NCBI GenBank assembly: GCA_947594085.1
Contig: CANQEB010000160.1
Location: 1-5,913, forward strand
Origin: an uncultured Lachnospiraceae bacterium
GTDB lineage: Bacteria > Bacillota > Clostridia > Lachnospirales > Lachnospiraceae
Length of the DNA stretch: 5,913 nt
Direction of reading: 5' to 3'
Below the pieces are notes generated by a model that did not search any database, had not been told where the DNA came from, and saw nothing but the letters and a program-made list of their open reading frames with translations. Positions 1 through 5,913 of this stretch are shown piece after piece. Position 1 is the stretch's first letter, and every line of letters begins with the position of its first letter. The position numbers and the translations under genes are program-made.

Positions 1-1493
1 GGCAGTGGGACCTTCTTCCCTTCTTCCTTGGCATCCGGGGCGCGGTCACGGACGGGCATAAGTATGTGCCGGATGTTGTGGCGAAGGGGGCGAAAGTGCT
101 CGTCGTAGAGGAGCCGGTGGAAGCGCCTGGAGACGTGACGATTGTGCAGGTGGAGGATTCGCGCTATGCGATGGCTTTGATCTCGGCGGCGTATTTTGAT
201 TACCCGGCCAATGAGATGAAGATCATCGGCATCACAGGTACGAAGGGCAAGACGACGACGACCTACATGGTGAAATCCATTCTGGAGTCTGCGGGCTATA
301 AGGTCGGTTTGATCGGGACGATTGAGATCATCATCGGAGATGAGACGATCCCGGCGGAACACACGACACCGGAGTCCTACACGATACAGGAATATTTCAG
401 ACGCATGGCGGACGCGGGCTGCCAGATCGTCGTGATGGAGGTGTCCTCGCAGGGGCTGATGCTGCATCGGACGGCGGGGATCCCGTTTGAGCTCGGCATT
501 TTCACGAACATTGAGCCGGATCACATCGGACCGGCGGAGCACGCGAGCTTTGAGGATTACATCGAGTGCAAGAGCAGACTGTTCAGGCAGTGTAGGCTCG
601 GCATTGTCAATGCGGACGACGCGCATCTGGAGGCGATTCTGAAGGGACATACTTGTGAGGTCGAGAGCTTTGGGCTTTCGAAGGATGCTGACATTCATGC
701 GGAGAACCTGCAGCTTGTGTCACGGCCCGGCTATCTCGGGATTGCGTACCATGCGGTGTGCGCAGGGACGTCGTCCGGCGGCGATCCGAGGCGGACAGAA
801 GAGGGTACGGCCGAAGCGCTGCAGGAGGGATCAGCCTGCGATTCAAGTCATACAGAGACGAATCAAACCGACGCTCTGTGCAGAGAACCTGCGGAGTTCG
901 ACGTCGAGATCGATATTCCGGGCAAGTTCAGCGTTTACAATTCGCTGACGGCCATCGCGATCTGCCGGCATTTCAAGGTTGCGGTCGACGATATCCAGAA
1001 GGCGCTGAAGACGGCGAAGGTCAAGGGCCGTGTCGAGATGGTGAAGGTGTCGGATGAGTTTACACTGATGATCGACTACGCGCACAATGCGATGGCGCTG
1101 GAGAGCCTGCTGACGACGCTTCGGGAATATCATCCGCATCGGCTGGTCTGCCTGTTCGGCTGCGGAGGGAACCGCTCGAAGCTGCGCCGCTATGAGATGG
1201 GTGAGGTATCCGGCCGTCTGGCGGATCTGACGATCATCACCTCCGACAATCCGCGCTATGAGAAGCCGGAGGACATCATTGCGGATATCATCACCGGGAT
1301 GGAGAAGACCGATGGAAAATATGTGAAGATCACAGACCGCAAGGAGGCGATTGCCTATGCGATCCGTCACGGTGAACCGGGCGATATCATTGTGCTCGCA
1401 GGAAAAGGGCACGAGGATTATCAGGAAATTGAAGGAAAACATTATCCAATGGATGAGCGAGTGCTGATCCGGGAGATATTAGAAGGAAGATAG
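1..1493 (+). CDS. murE: MurE-type UDP-N-acetylmuramyl-tripeptide synthetase (5' partial, frame disrupted near left edge)
   Basis: Cytoplasmic ATP-dependent Mur ligase that adds the third amino acid, probably meso-diaminopimelate, to UDP-MurNAc-L-Ala-D-Glu. The first codons lie outside the window. Numbering residues from the in-frame GTG at 66, the visible motifs are: P-loop GTKGKT (58-63), HTTPES (99-104), EVSSQGL (125-131), TNIEPDHIG (147-155), the likely carbamylated lysine K169 in CKSRLF, DYAH (337-340), GCGGNRSK (365-372), DNPR (394-397) and GKGHE (447-451). DNPR is the family signature for diaminopimelate use. GTG 66 is not a convincing start: conserved N-domain sequence (GIRGAVTDGHKYV) continues upstream in the same frame, and I see no good ribosome binding site. 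Upstream of about base 27 the homology jumps to another frame (SGTFF at 4-18) because of an 8-bp tandem duplication. Residues of about 232-276 are an unusual hydrophilic insertion. The stop at 1491-1493 is 8 bases before priA. Family is certain; intactness and exact substrate are not. Confidence 0.92.
   Translation, partial: QWDLLPFFLGIRGAVTDGHKYVPDVVAKGAKVLVVEEPVEAPGDVTIVQVEDSRYAMALISAAYFDYPANEMKIIGITGTKGKTTTTYMVKSILESAGYKVGLIGTIEIIIGDETIPAEHTTPESYTIQEYFRRMADAGCQIVVMEVSSQGLMLHRTAGIPFELGIFTNIEPDHIGPAEHASFEDYIECKSRLFRQCRLGIVNADDAHLEAILKGHTCEVESFGLSKDADIHAENLQLVSRPGYLGIAYHAVCAGTSSGGDPRRTEEGTAEALQEGSACDSSHTETNQTDALCREPAEFDVEIDIPGKFSVYNSLTAIAICRHFKVAVDDIQKALKTAKVKGRVEMVKVSDEFTLMIDYAHNAMALESLLTTLREYHPHRLVCLFGCGGNRSKLRRYEMGEVSGRLADLTIITSDNPRYEKPEDIIADIITGMEKTDGKYVKITDRKEAIAYAIRHGEPGDIIVLAGKGHEDYQEIEGKHYPMDERVLIREILEGR
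11..27 (+). repeat. 8-bp tandem duplication causing an apparent murE frameshift
   Basis: The unit ccttcttc occurs exactly twice in tandem, at 11-18 and 19-26, and the period extends one base to 27. With both copies, codons 4-18 (SGTFF) are in a different frame from the rest of murE and run into a TAG at 106-108. With one copy removed, the reading becomes SGTFFLGIRGAVTDGHKYV, which aligns without a gap to the N-terminal MurE motif (compare GDLFVAVVG in E. coli MurE). The event is therefore probably a recent slippage, an insertion-sequence footprint, or an error in the sequence or assembly. Confidence 0.85.
759..893 (+). other. Low-complexity insertion of about 45 residues inside MurE
   Basis: Codons of about 232-276 (counted from GTG 66) interrupt the central domain. 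They fall between the strand ending near AYHAV and the conserved segment EFDVEIDIPGKFSVYN. As I recall them, related MurE proteins join these two segments with only a few residues. The inserted segment is rich in Gly, Ser, Thr, Glu, Asp, Gln and Arg, has no hydrophobic core and matches no domain I recognise. It keeps the frame. It is probably a surface loop; the boundaries are approximate. Confidence 0.65.
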
Positions 1494-1501
1494 AGAGTTC
1501 T

Positions 1502-3883
1502 ATGGAATTGTTTGCGGATATCGTTATTGATATCTCACACAGCAGGCTGGATCAGACGTTTCAGTACCGTGTCCCTGAGGCACTTCAGGACATTCTGGAG
1601 CCGGGCAATGTTGTCGAGGTCCCGTTTGGGCGCGGCGACCGTCCGACGAAGGGCTATGTGTTGAGAATTACAGAGTACAGCACGTGCCCGCCGGAGAAGC
1701 TTAAAGAGATCACACATATTGAGACGGATCTTGCAGGAGCGGAATCAAAGCTCACAGCGTTGGCGCTCTGGATGCGTGACTATTACGGCTCTACGACGGT
1801 ACAGGCGCTGCGCACGGTTCTGCCATTTCGGGAGAGGGCTGCACAGCGGAAGAAGAAAACGGTCGTGCTGAAGCTTACGCAGGAGGAAGCGCTTGCAAAG
1901 CTTGAATTTTTCCGACAGAAGAACCAGAGGGCGCGGGCACGGCTTTTGGAGGCGCTTGTCCAAGATTCGGCGTTGCCGCAGGAGATCGTGACCGGAAGTC
2001 TGAAAATCACAACCTCAGTGTTGCGCGCGCTCGAAGAGCAAGGGGTGATCGCCTGCGAGTCGCAAAAGGTCTATCGGACTCCGGAGGTGTTGCGGCGACT
2101 GAGAGAGGAGAGCGAGGGCGGACGGGGCATAAGCGCCGCGTCGGACGGGGAGATTGTCTCAGATGTCGCTCCTGCGGACAGGTTTCTTGAAGAGCAGGCG
2201 TCGACAGAAGCGCCCGGAAAGACAGGGCAGGCAGACAGATCACAGAGCGAAGAAAAGAGAGAAAAGCCGTCAAAGATCCGTCTCAACCGGGAACAGCAGG
2301 ATATCGTCGACGCGATTCTGGATGAGTGGGATGATCCACAGTGTCGCGAGTACCTGATCCACGGGGTGACGGGCAGCGGGAAGACAGCAGTCTATATGGA
2401 GCTCATCAGCGCTGTGCTGCACAAGGGAAGGCAGGCGATTCTGCTGATTCCGGAGATCTCGCTTACATACCAGAACGTGATCCGCTTTTACCACAGGTTT
2501 GGCGATCGTATTTCGGTCCTGCATTCGCGGTTGTCACAGGCGGAGCGCTACGATCAGTTTGAGCGGGCGCGCACAGGTGACATCGATGTGATGATTGGAC
2601 CGAGGTCCGCACTGTTTACACCGTTCCAGAAATTGGGTATTATTATCATAGATGAAGAACATGAGCCTTCTTATAAGAGTGAGACGGTTCCGCGCTATCA
2701 GGCGCGGGAGACTGCGCAGAAGCGTGCTGCGCTGGAGAATGCAAAGCTCGTGCTTGGCTCTGCGACCCCTTCTCTCGAAGCCTATTATGAGGCTGAGACA
2801 GGGCGAAGCAAGTTATTTACGATGAGGCAGCGCGCAACTGGTGGAACGCTGCCGTCTGTGATAATCACCGACATGCGCGAGGAACTGCGGGATGGGAACC
2901 GCTCTATTCTGAGCAGAAACTTATATGAGAAGATCGGAGATCGGCTGGATAAGGGACAACAGACGATGCTGTTTTTGAATCGAAGAGGCTATTCTGGCTT
3001 TGTTTCCTGCCGCGCATGTGGTCATGTGATCAAATGCCCGCACTGCGATGTCTCATTGTCGCTCCACAGAAATGGAAAACTGATCTGCCATTATTGTGGT
3101 TATGAGCAGGAGGCGGTCAGACGCTGCCCGGAGTGTGGATCTTCCTATATCGGCGGATTCAAGGCCGGGACGCAGCAGATCGAGGAGCTTGTTTCGCAGA
3201 ATTTTCCACGTGCCCGTGTACTTCGTATGGACGCCGACACGACGAGAGGAAAGGACGGTCATGCTGAGATTCTGCATGCGTTCGGCAACGGAGAAGCGGA
3301 TATTCTCGTGGGGACACAGATGATTGTCAAGGGACATGATTTTCCGCGTGTGACATTGGTCGGTATTCTGGCTGCGGACCTCTCGCTGAATGCCACGGAC
3401 TATCAGGCCGCGGAGCGCACATTCGAACTTTTGACGCAGGCGGCCGGCAGAGCTGGCAGGGGCGCGCAGGCCGGGGAGGTCGTGATCCAGACCTATGTTC
3501 CGGAGAATTACGCGATTACAAGCGCGGCGGCGCAGGATTATATCTCATTCTACCGACAGGAGATGGAGTACCGCAGATTGTCTGGCTATCCGCCTGCGGG
3601 GGACATGATGGCGATACACTGTTTTTCGGAGGACCAGGAGAGGCTTGGTGTGGCGGTTGATTATCTTGCCCGCTTCGCACGGCAGATCGCGCAGCGCTAT
3701 GAAGCGGATGTCATGGGTCCGGCAGACGAGGTGGTGTCGAAGATCAATGACGTCTATCGAAAGGTAATATATGTGAAGCATGCGCGGTCAAATGTGCTCA
3801 CTGCGATGAAAAATATCATTGAGCAGTATATTGAAATCAATGCCGGTTTTCAGGATATACGAATACAGTTTGAAAGACGGTGA
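1502..3883 (+). CDS. priA: Primosomal protein N' (PriA replication-restart helicase)
   Basis: Superfamily 2 3'-to-5' DNA helicase that recognises stalled or repaired forks and reloads the replicative helicase. The 793 residues are close to the B. subtilis length (about 805). Visible order: N-terminal 3'-DNA-binding domain (about 1-105, starting MELFADIVIDISHSRLDQTF, a typical PriA start), winged-helix region (about 140-195), a hydrophilic linker (about 201-257), then the helicase core. The core shows Walker A GVTGSGKT (288-295), DEEH (384-387), GSATPS (419-424), GTQMIVKGHDFP (604-615) and QAAGRAGR (646-653, arginine fingers R650 and R653). Two zinc sites are complete, with cysteines 503, 506, 512, 515, 529, 532, 542 and 545. 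The C-terminal domain (about 680-793) is intact. The start follows murE by 8 bases; the best Shine-Dalgarno (agaaggaag, 1481-1489) lies in the murE end with a rather long spacing, which suggests translation linked to murE. Confidence 0.98.
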   Translation: MELFADIVIDISHSRLDQTFQYRVPEALQDILEPGNVVEVPFGRGDRPTKGYVLRITEYSTCPPEKLKEITHIETDLAGAESKLTALALWMRDYYGSTTVQALRTVLPFRERAAQRKKKTVVLKLTQEEALAKLEFFRQKNQRARARLLEALVQDSALPQEIVTGSLKITTSVLRALEEQGVIACESQKVYRTPEVLRRLREESEGGRGISAASDGEIVSDVAPADRFLEEQASTEAPGKTGQADRSQSEEKREKPSKIRLNREQQDIVDAILDEWDDPQCREYLIHGVTGSGKTAVYMELISAVLHKGRQAILLIPEISLTYQNVIRFYHRFGDRISVLHSRLSQAERYDQFERARTGDIDVMIGPRSALFTPFQKLGIIIIDEEHEPSYKSETVPRYQARETAQKRAALENAKLVLGSATPSLEAYYEAETGRSKLFTMRQRATGGTLPSVIITDMREELRDGNRSILSRNLYEKIGDRLDKGQQTMLFLNRRGYSGFVSCRACGHVIKCPHCDVSLSLHRNGKLICHYCGYEQEAVRRCPECGSSYIGGFKAGTQQIEELVSQNFPRARVLRMDADTTRGKDGHAEILHAFGNGEADILVGTQMIVKGHDFPRVTLVGILAADLSLNATDYQAAERTFELLTQAAGRAGRGAQAGEVVIQTYVPENYAITSAAAQDYISFYRQEMEYRRLSGYPPAGDMMAIHCFSEDQERLGVAVDYLARFARQIAQRYEADVMGPADEVVSKINDVYRKVIYVKHARSNVLTAMKNIIEQYIEINAGFQDIRIQFERR
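2102..2272 (+). other. Hydrophilic linker insertion in PriA (residues about 201-257)
   Basis: Between the winged-helix region and the helicase start (KIRLNREQQDIVDAI) lies a stretch of about 57 residues dominated by Glu, Ser, Gly, Ala, Asp and Lys, with no recognisable fold. It is mixed-charge, acidic in its first half and ending in a Lys/Glu-rich run (SEEKREKPSK). PriA proteins usually have a short linker here, so part of this is probably a lineage-specific disordered expansion. The segment is in frame and all helicase motifs after it are intact. Confidence 0.6.
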
Positions 3884-3890
3884 CGATGGT

Positions 3891-3905
3891 TCGACATGGA
3901 GTCGA
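3891..3905 (+). repeat. Small inverted repeat between priA and def
   Basis: TCGAC (3891-3895) and GTCGA (3901-3905) are perfect inverted repeats with a 5-base loop, followed by GG and five T (3908-3912). The arms overlap the putative -35 box. It could be an operator half-site pair, a weak terminator or attenuator after priA, or chance. The 5-bp stem is short for an intrinsic terminator. Confidence 0.35.
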
Positions 3906-3920
3906 GGTTTTTAGTACAAT
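3891..3920 (+). promoter_or_regulatory. Possible sigma-A promoter upstream of def
   Basis: In the 56-base gap between priA and def, TCGACA (3891-3896, 5 of 6 to TTGACA) and TACAAT (3915-3920, 5 of 6 to TATAAT) are 18 bases apart. Transcription would start near 3927, giving a very short leader just ahead of the def ribosome binding site. This could give def-fmt its own expression apart from murE-priA. It is judged from consensus only, and chance matches of this quality are not rare. Confidence 0.45.
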
Positions 3921-3928
3921 ATACATTT

Positions 3929-3933
3929 GGAGG
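3929..3933 (+). promoter_or_regulatory. def ribosome binding site (decides the start)
   Basis: GGAGG lies 6 bases before the ATG at 3940. The same frame is open back to a GTG at 3880 that overlaps the priA stop, but that start would add 20 residues unlike any deformylase N-terminus and has no clear ribosome binding site. The ATG at 3940 gives the usual MALRQIRIMGDE start. Confidence 0.9.
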
Positions 3934-3939
3934 TTTGAG

Positions 3940-4437
3940 ATGGCACTAAGACAGATCAGGATCATGGGTGATGAAAAGCTGGAGAAAGTGTGCAGGCCGG
4001 TGACAGAGATGACACCGAAGCTAAGACAGCTGGTACAGGATATGTTGGATACAATGTATGACGCGAACGGTGTGGGACTTGCCGCGCCGCAGGTTGGTAT
4101 ATTAAAGAGAATTGTGGTAATTGATATAGGGGATGGGCCGATTGTCCTGGTGAATCCGGAGATTATCGAACAGTCCGGCGAGCAATCCGGCCAGGAGGGA
4201 TGCCTGAGCCTTCCAGGGCAGGCCGGGATTGTGACGCGCCCGAATCATGTGAAGGTAAGGGCGTTTGATGAGAACATGCAGGAGTTTGAGCTGGAGGGCG
4301 AAGAGCTTTTGGCGCGGGCAATCTGCCATGAATGCGATCACCTGGAGGGTATCATGTATGTGAGATACGTGGAAGGTGAGCTGTTTGATGTTACTGAGGA
4401 AGAAGAGGCTGAGGAAGAAGCAGCGGAGAGCAAATGA
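3940..4437 (+). CDS. def: Peptide deformylase
   Basis: Metalloenzyme (usually Fe2+) that removes the formyl group from the N-terminal methionine of new proteins as they leave the ribosome. The protein is 165 residues. All three catalytic motifs are present: GVGLAAPQ (44-51), EGCLS (86-90, metal ligand C88) and HECDH (130-134, ligands H130 and H134, catalytic E131). HECDH replaces the more common HEIDH or HEMDH at the variable position, a tolerated change. The C-terminus ends in a strongly acidic tail (about 153-163, EEEEAEEEAAE) beyond the catalytic core, encoded by a near-duplicated 15-base unit. The gene starts 56 bases after priA and is followed 31 bases later by fmt, its functional partner, in the order common in Firmicutes. 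The size and motifs fit a small type 1-like form. A possible promoter sits directly upstream. Confidence 0.97.
   Translation: MALRQIRIMGDEKLEKVCRPVTEMTPKLRQLVQDMLDTMYDANGVGLAAPQVGILKRIVVIDIGDGPIVLVNPEIIEQSGEQSGQEGCLSLPGQAGIVTRPNHVKVRAFDENMQEFELEGEELLARAICHECDHLEGIMYVRYVEGELFDVTEEEEAEEEAAESK
4396..4420 (+). repeat. Direct repeat encoding the acidic Def tail
   Basis: The 10-mer gaggaagaag occurs at 4396-4405 and again at 4411-4420, a 15-base period that keeps the reading frame and encodes repeated Glu-rich pentads (EEEEA, then EEEAA). It looks like an in-frame short-repeat expansion at the end of def. Confidence 0.7.
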
Positions 4438-4458
4438 CAGTTGAAGGCAAGTAACAGT

Positions 4459-4463
4459 GGAGG
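4459..4463 (+). promoter_or_regulatory. fmt ribosome binding site (decides the start)
   Basis: GGAGG ends 5 bases before the ATG at 4469. An in-frame GTG at 4457 overlaps this site and would add only four residues (MEDH) with no ribosome binding site of its own, so 4469 is preferred. The resulting start MIRNVVFMGTPDFAV matches the family. Confidence 0.88.
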
Positions 4464-4468
4464 ATCAC

Positions 4469-5431
4469 ATGATTCGAAATGTTGTTTTTATGGGGACGCC
4501 GGATTTTGCGGTGGGAACGCTACAGGCGTTGATTGCTTCCCAGGATTACAAAGTGCAGGCGGTGTTTACACAGCCGGACAAGGCGCGGGGACGCGGCAAG
4601 GCGATGCAGATGCCTCCGGTCAAGGAGATTGCGTTGGCAGCTGGAATCCCGGTATATCAGCCGGAGAAAATTCGAGAGCCAAAGTGGATAGAGGTGTTGC
4701 GCAATCTTAGGCCAGATGTGATTGTCGTGGTCGCGTTCGGACAGATCATACCGGAGGAAATCCTGAAGCTTCCGTCGGGCGGGTGTATCAATGTCCATGC
4801 GTCGTTGCTCCCGAAATATCGGGGAGCGGCACCGATTCAGTGGGCTGTGATAAACGGAGAGCGTGAGTCCGGGGTCACGACTATGCGTATGAATGCGGGC
4901 CTGGACACTGGAGATATGATCATGAGAGAGATTGTGACGCTTGCGCCGGACGAGACCGGAGGTAGCCTGTTTGACAGGCTGAGCGCGGTGGGAGCATCCC
5001 TGCTGCTCAAGACGTTGGAGGCAATAAGTGACGGCACCGCACAGTATGAGCGACAGCCGCAGGAGAGCCCGACGCCGTACGCGGCGATGCTGACGAAAAA
5101 GGACGGACGAGTGGATTGGACGAAGAGCGCGGCAGAGATTGAGCGGCTGATTCGCGGTCTGAATCCCTGGCCGAGCGCGTACACGACATACCGCGGGAAG
5201 ACGTTGAAGCTCTGGGCAGCAGAAGTCTGTGACGATATGGAGAGGGAGAATTGCACGGAACTACAGGCGGGAACCGCGGCGGAGATCACGAAAACGACTT
5301 TGAAGATTCAGACGGGAAAAGGGCTGCTCTCGATTTTGGAGCTGCAGCTGGAGGGAAAGAAACGTATGCCTATAGACGCGTTCCTGCGCGGTTATCCGAT
5401 AGAGGCGGGGGAACGTTTCGGAGAAGAATAA
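4469..5431 (+). CDS. fmt: Methionyl-tRNA formyltransferase
   Basis: Transfers a formyl group from 10-formyltetrahydrofolate to the methionine on initiator tRNA, allowing normal bacterial translation initiation; Def reverses the mark on finished proteins. The 320 residues match the usual length (E. coli 315). The N-terminal Rossmann-type catalytic domain (about 1-205) starts MIRNVVFMGTPDFAV and holds the signature SLLPKYRGAAPI (112-123). Its catalytic residues, by comparison with E. coli N106, H108 and D144, are N108, H110 and D146 (INVHASLLP, AGLDTGDM). The C-terminal OB-fold domain that contacts tRNA (about 208-314) includes DGRVDWTKSA, RGLNPWPSAYT and LQLEGKKRMPIDAFLRG. A short loop at about 253-268 (CDDMERENCTELQAG) is slightly longer than I would expect. 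No missing residues or frame breaks are seen. The gene is 31 bases after def and 53 bases before the next gene. Confidence 0.98.
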   Translation: MIRNVVFMGTPDFAVGTLQALIASQDYKVQAVFTQPDKARGRGKAMQMPPVKEIALAAGIPVYQPEKIREPKWIEVLRNLRPDVIVVVAFGQIIPEEILKLPSGGCINVHASLLPKYRGAAPIQWAVINGERESGVTTMRMNAGLDTGDMIMREIVTLAPDETGGSLFDRLSAVGASLLLKTLEAISDGTAQYERQPQESPTPYAAMLTKKDGRVDWTKSAAEIERLIRGLNPWPSAYTTYRGKTLKLWAAEVCDDMERENCTELQAGTAAEITKTTLKIQTGKGLLSILELQLEGKKRMPIDAFLRGYPIEAGERFGEE

Positions 5432-5470
5432 AAAGAGAAGGACAAACAAATCAAAAAAGATCATACGGAT

Positions 5471-5476
5471 AAGGAG
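5471..5476 (+). promoter_or_regulatory. Ribosome binding site of the zinc metallopeptidase
   Basis: AAGGAG lies 8 bases before the ATG at 5485 and supports that start. The rest of the 53-base gap after fmt is A-rich, with no clear promoter or terminator, so the gene is probably transcribed with fmt. Confidence 0.85.
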
Positions 5477-5484
5477 TTGATTTT

Positions 5485-5913
5485 ATGTATGGCTATGGAG
5501 GATACCGCTACATGTTTGACTGGACCTACCTTTTGGTCCTGGCAGGGCTTGTGCTCTCGATGATTGCTTCTGCAAATGTCAACGGGACGTTCAACAAATA
5601 CTCGCGTGTTCGGGCGATGTGCGGCATGACCGGGGCGATGGCGGCACAGAAGGTACTCCAACTGTCTGGCATTACAGATGTGCGCATCGAACACATTGCG
5701 GGGAAACTGACGGATCATTACGACCCCAGGACCCGAACGTTGCGGCTTTCAGACAGCACGTATTCATCGAATTCGATCGCGGCCGTCTGCGTGGCGGCGC
5801 ATGAGTGTGGACATGCGGTACAGCACCAGGTCGGGTATGGCCCACTGGTTCTGCGGAGCACCCTGGTGCCTGCTGCAAATTTCGGATCGACGTTGGCGTG
5901 GCCAGTGTTTTTT
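5485..5913 (+). CDS. YugP-type membrane zinc metallopeptidase (3' partial)
   Basis: Only the first 143 codons are in the window. They match the YugP / neutral zinc metallopeptidase family (Pfam Zn_peptidase_2), whose substrate is not established. After a Tyr/Gly-rich N-terminus (MYGYGGYRYM) there is a hydrophobic membrane segment (about 14-31), then the family segment NGTFNKYSRVRAMCGMTG (33-50), LTDHYDPRTRTLRLSDS (75-91) and the zinc-binding motif HECGH (106-110; H106 and H110 as ligands, E107 as catalytic base). A second hydrophobic stretch begins near 119 and runs off the edge. The active site is expected to sit at or in the membrane. The position directly after fmt is frequent in clostridial genomes as I recall them; rsmB often comes next in such loci, but that cannot be seen here. 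Confidence 0.93.
   Translation, partial: MYGYGGYRYMFDWTYLLVLAGLVLSMIASANVNGTFNKYSRVRAMCGMTGAMAAQKVLQLSGITDVRIEHIAGKLTDHYDPRTRTLRLSDSTYSSNSIAAVCVAAHECGHAVQHQVGYGPLVLRSTLVPAANFGSTLAWPVFF

Noticed and set aside
11..30. Programmed ribosomal frameshift site in murE
   Set aside because: The tract is not a standard slippery heptamer and I see no strong downstream stem-loop. The exact 8-bp duplication explains the frame change more simply.
66..68. GTG at 66 as the genuine start of murE
   Set aside because: Conserved N-domain residues continue upstream in the same frame to about base 27, there is no clear ribosome binding site, and the protein would lack part of its substrate-binding N-domain.
655..1057. 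Two overlapping forward frames (about 97 and 99 codons) within murE, covering the insertion region
   Set aside because: Both are out of frame with murE, Arg-rich in the manner of shadow frames, and have no start signals. Conservation is clearly in the murE frame on both sides.
843..1442. Reverse-strand open frame of 199 codons opposite murE
   Set aside because: It lies fully antisense to conserved murE motifs, resembles no known protein and has no convincing ribosome binding site. Long antisense frames are expected in GC-rich coding DNA.
3880..3939. Longer def beginning at the GTG that overlaps the priA stop
   Set aside because: It lacks a ribosome binding site and family-like N-terminal sequence; the GGAGG and conserved MALRQIRI start at 3940 are far better.
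4837..5289. Reverse-strand open frame of 150 codons opposite fmt
   Set aside because: It is antisense to intact fmt motifs, with a Ser/Ala/Val-rich shadow-like composition and no start signals.
5432..5484. Terminator or promoter in the A-rich gap after fmt
   Set aside because: No inverted repeat with a T-run and no paired -35/-10 boxes were found; only a ribosome binding site is clear.

Overview
The window is a compact, one-directional block of bacterial housekeeping genes, all on the + strand with short gaps. In order it holds a MurE-type peptidoglycan ligase (5' end outside the window), the replication-restart helicase PriA, peptide deformylase Def, methionyl-tRNA formyltransferase Fmt, and the first 143 codons of a YugP-type membrane zinc metallopeptidase (3' end outside the window). 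The sequence is moderately GC-rich, with strong GGAGG-type ribosome binding sites. The order priA-def-fmt, followed by a YugP-like peptidase and preceded by a MurE of the 'DYAHNAMALE / GCGGNRSK' type, suggests a Clostridia member, most likely a Lachnospiraceae-like organism. This assignment rests on remembered family patterns and not on a search.

Region by region: 1-1493 is murE. It is interrupted near the left edge by an exact 8-bp tandem duplication that puts the first visible codons out of frame with the rest. Bases 1502-3883 are priA, 8 bases after murE. Bases 3884-3939 are the only gap with visible regulatory signals: a possible sigma-A promoter, a small inverted repeat and the def ribosome binding site. 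Bases 3940-4437 are def and 4469-5431 are fmt, each with a start fixed by a GGAGG. Bases 5432-5484 are an A-rich gap with no promoter or terminator that I can see, and the zinc peptidase runs from 5485 to the edge. No gap exceeds 60 bases. I see no tRNA, rRNA, CRISPR array or insertion sequence.

The genes belong to cell-wall precursor synthesis (MurE), restart of stalled replication forks (PriA) and the formyl-methionine cycle of translation initiation. In that cycle Fmt adds the formyl group to initiator Met-tRNA and Def removes it from new proteins. They are probably co-expressed as growth-related genes.

I found no convincing new biological system. The points worth a second look are the frame-breaking duplication in murE, two low-complexity hydrophilic insertions (one each in MurE and PriA), a repeat-built acidic tail on Def, and the unusual motif set of this MurE clade.
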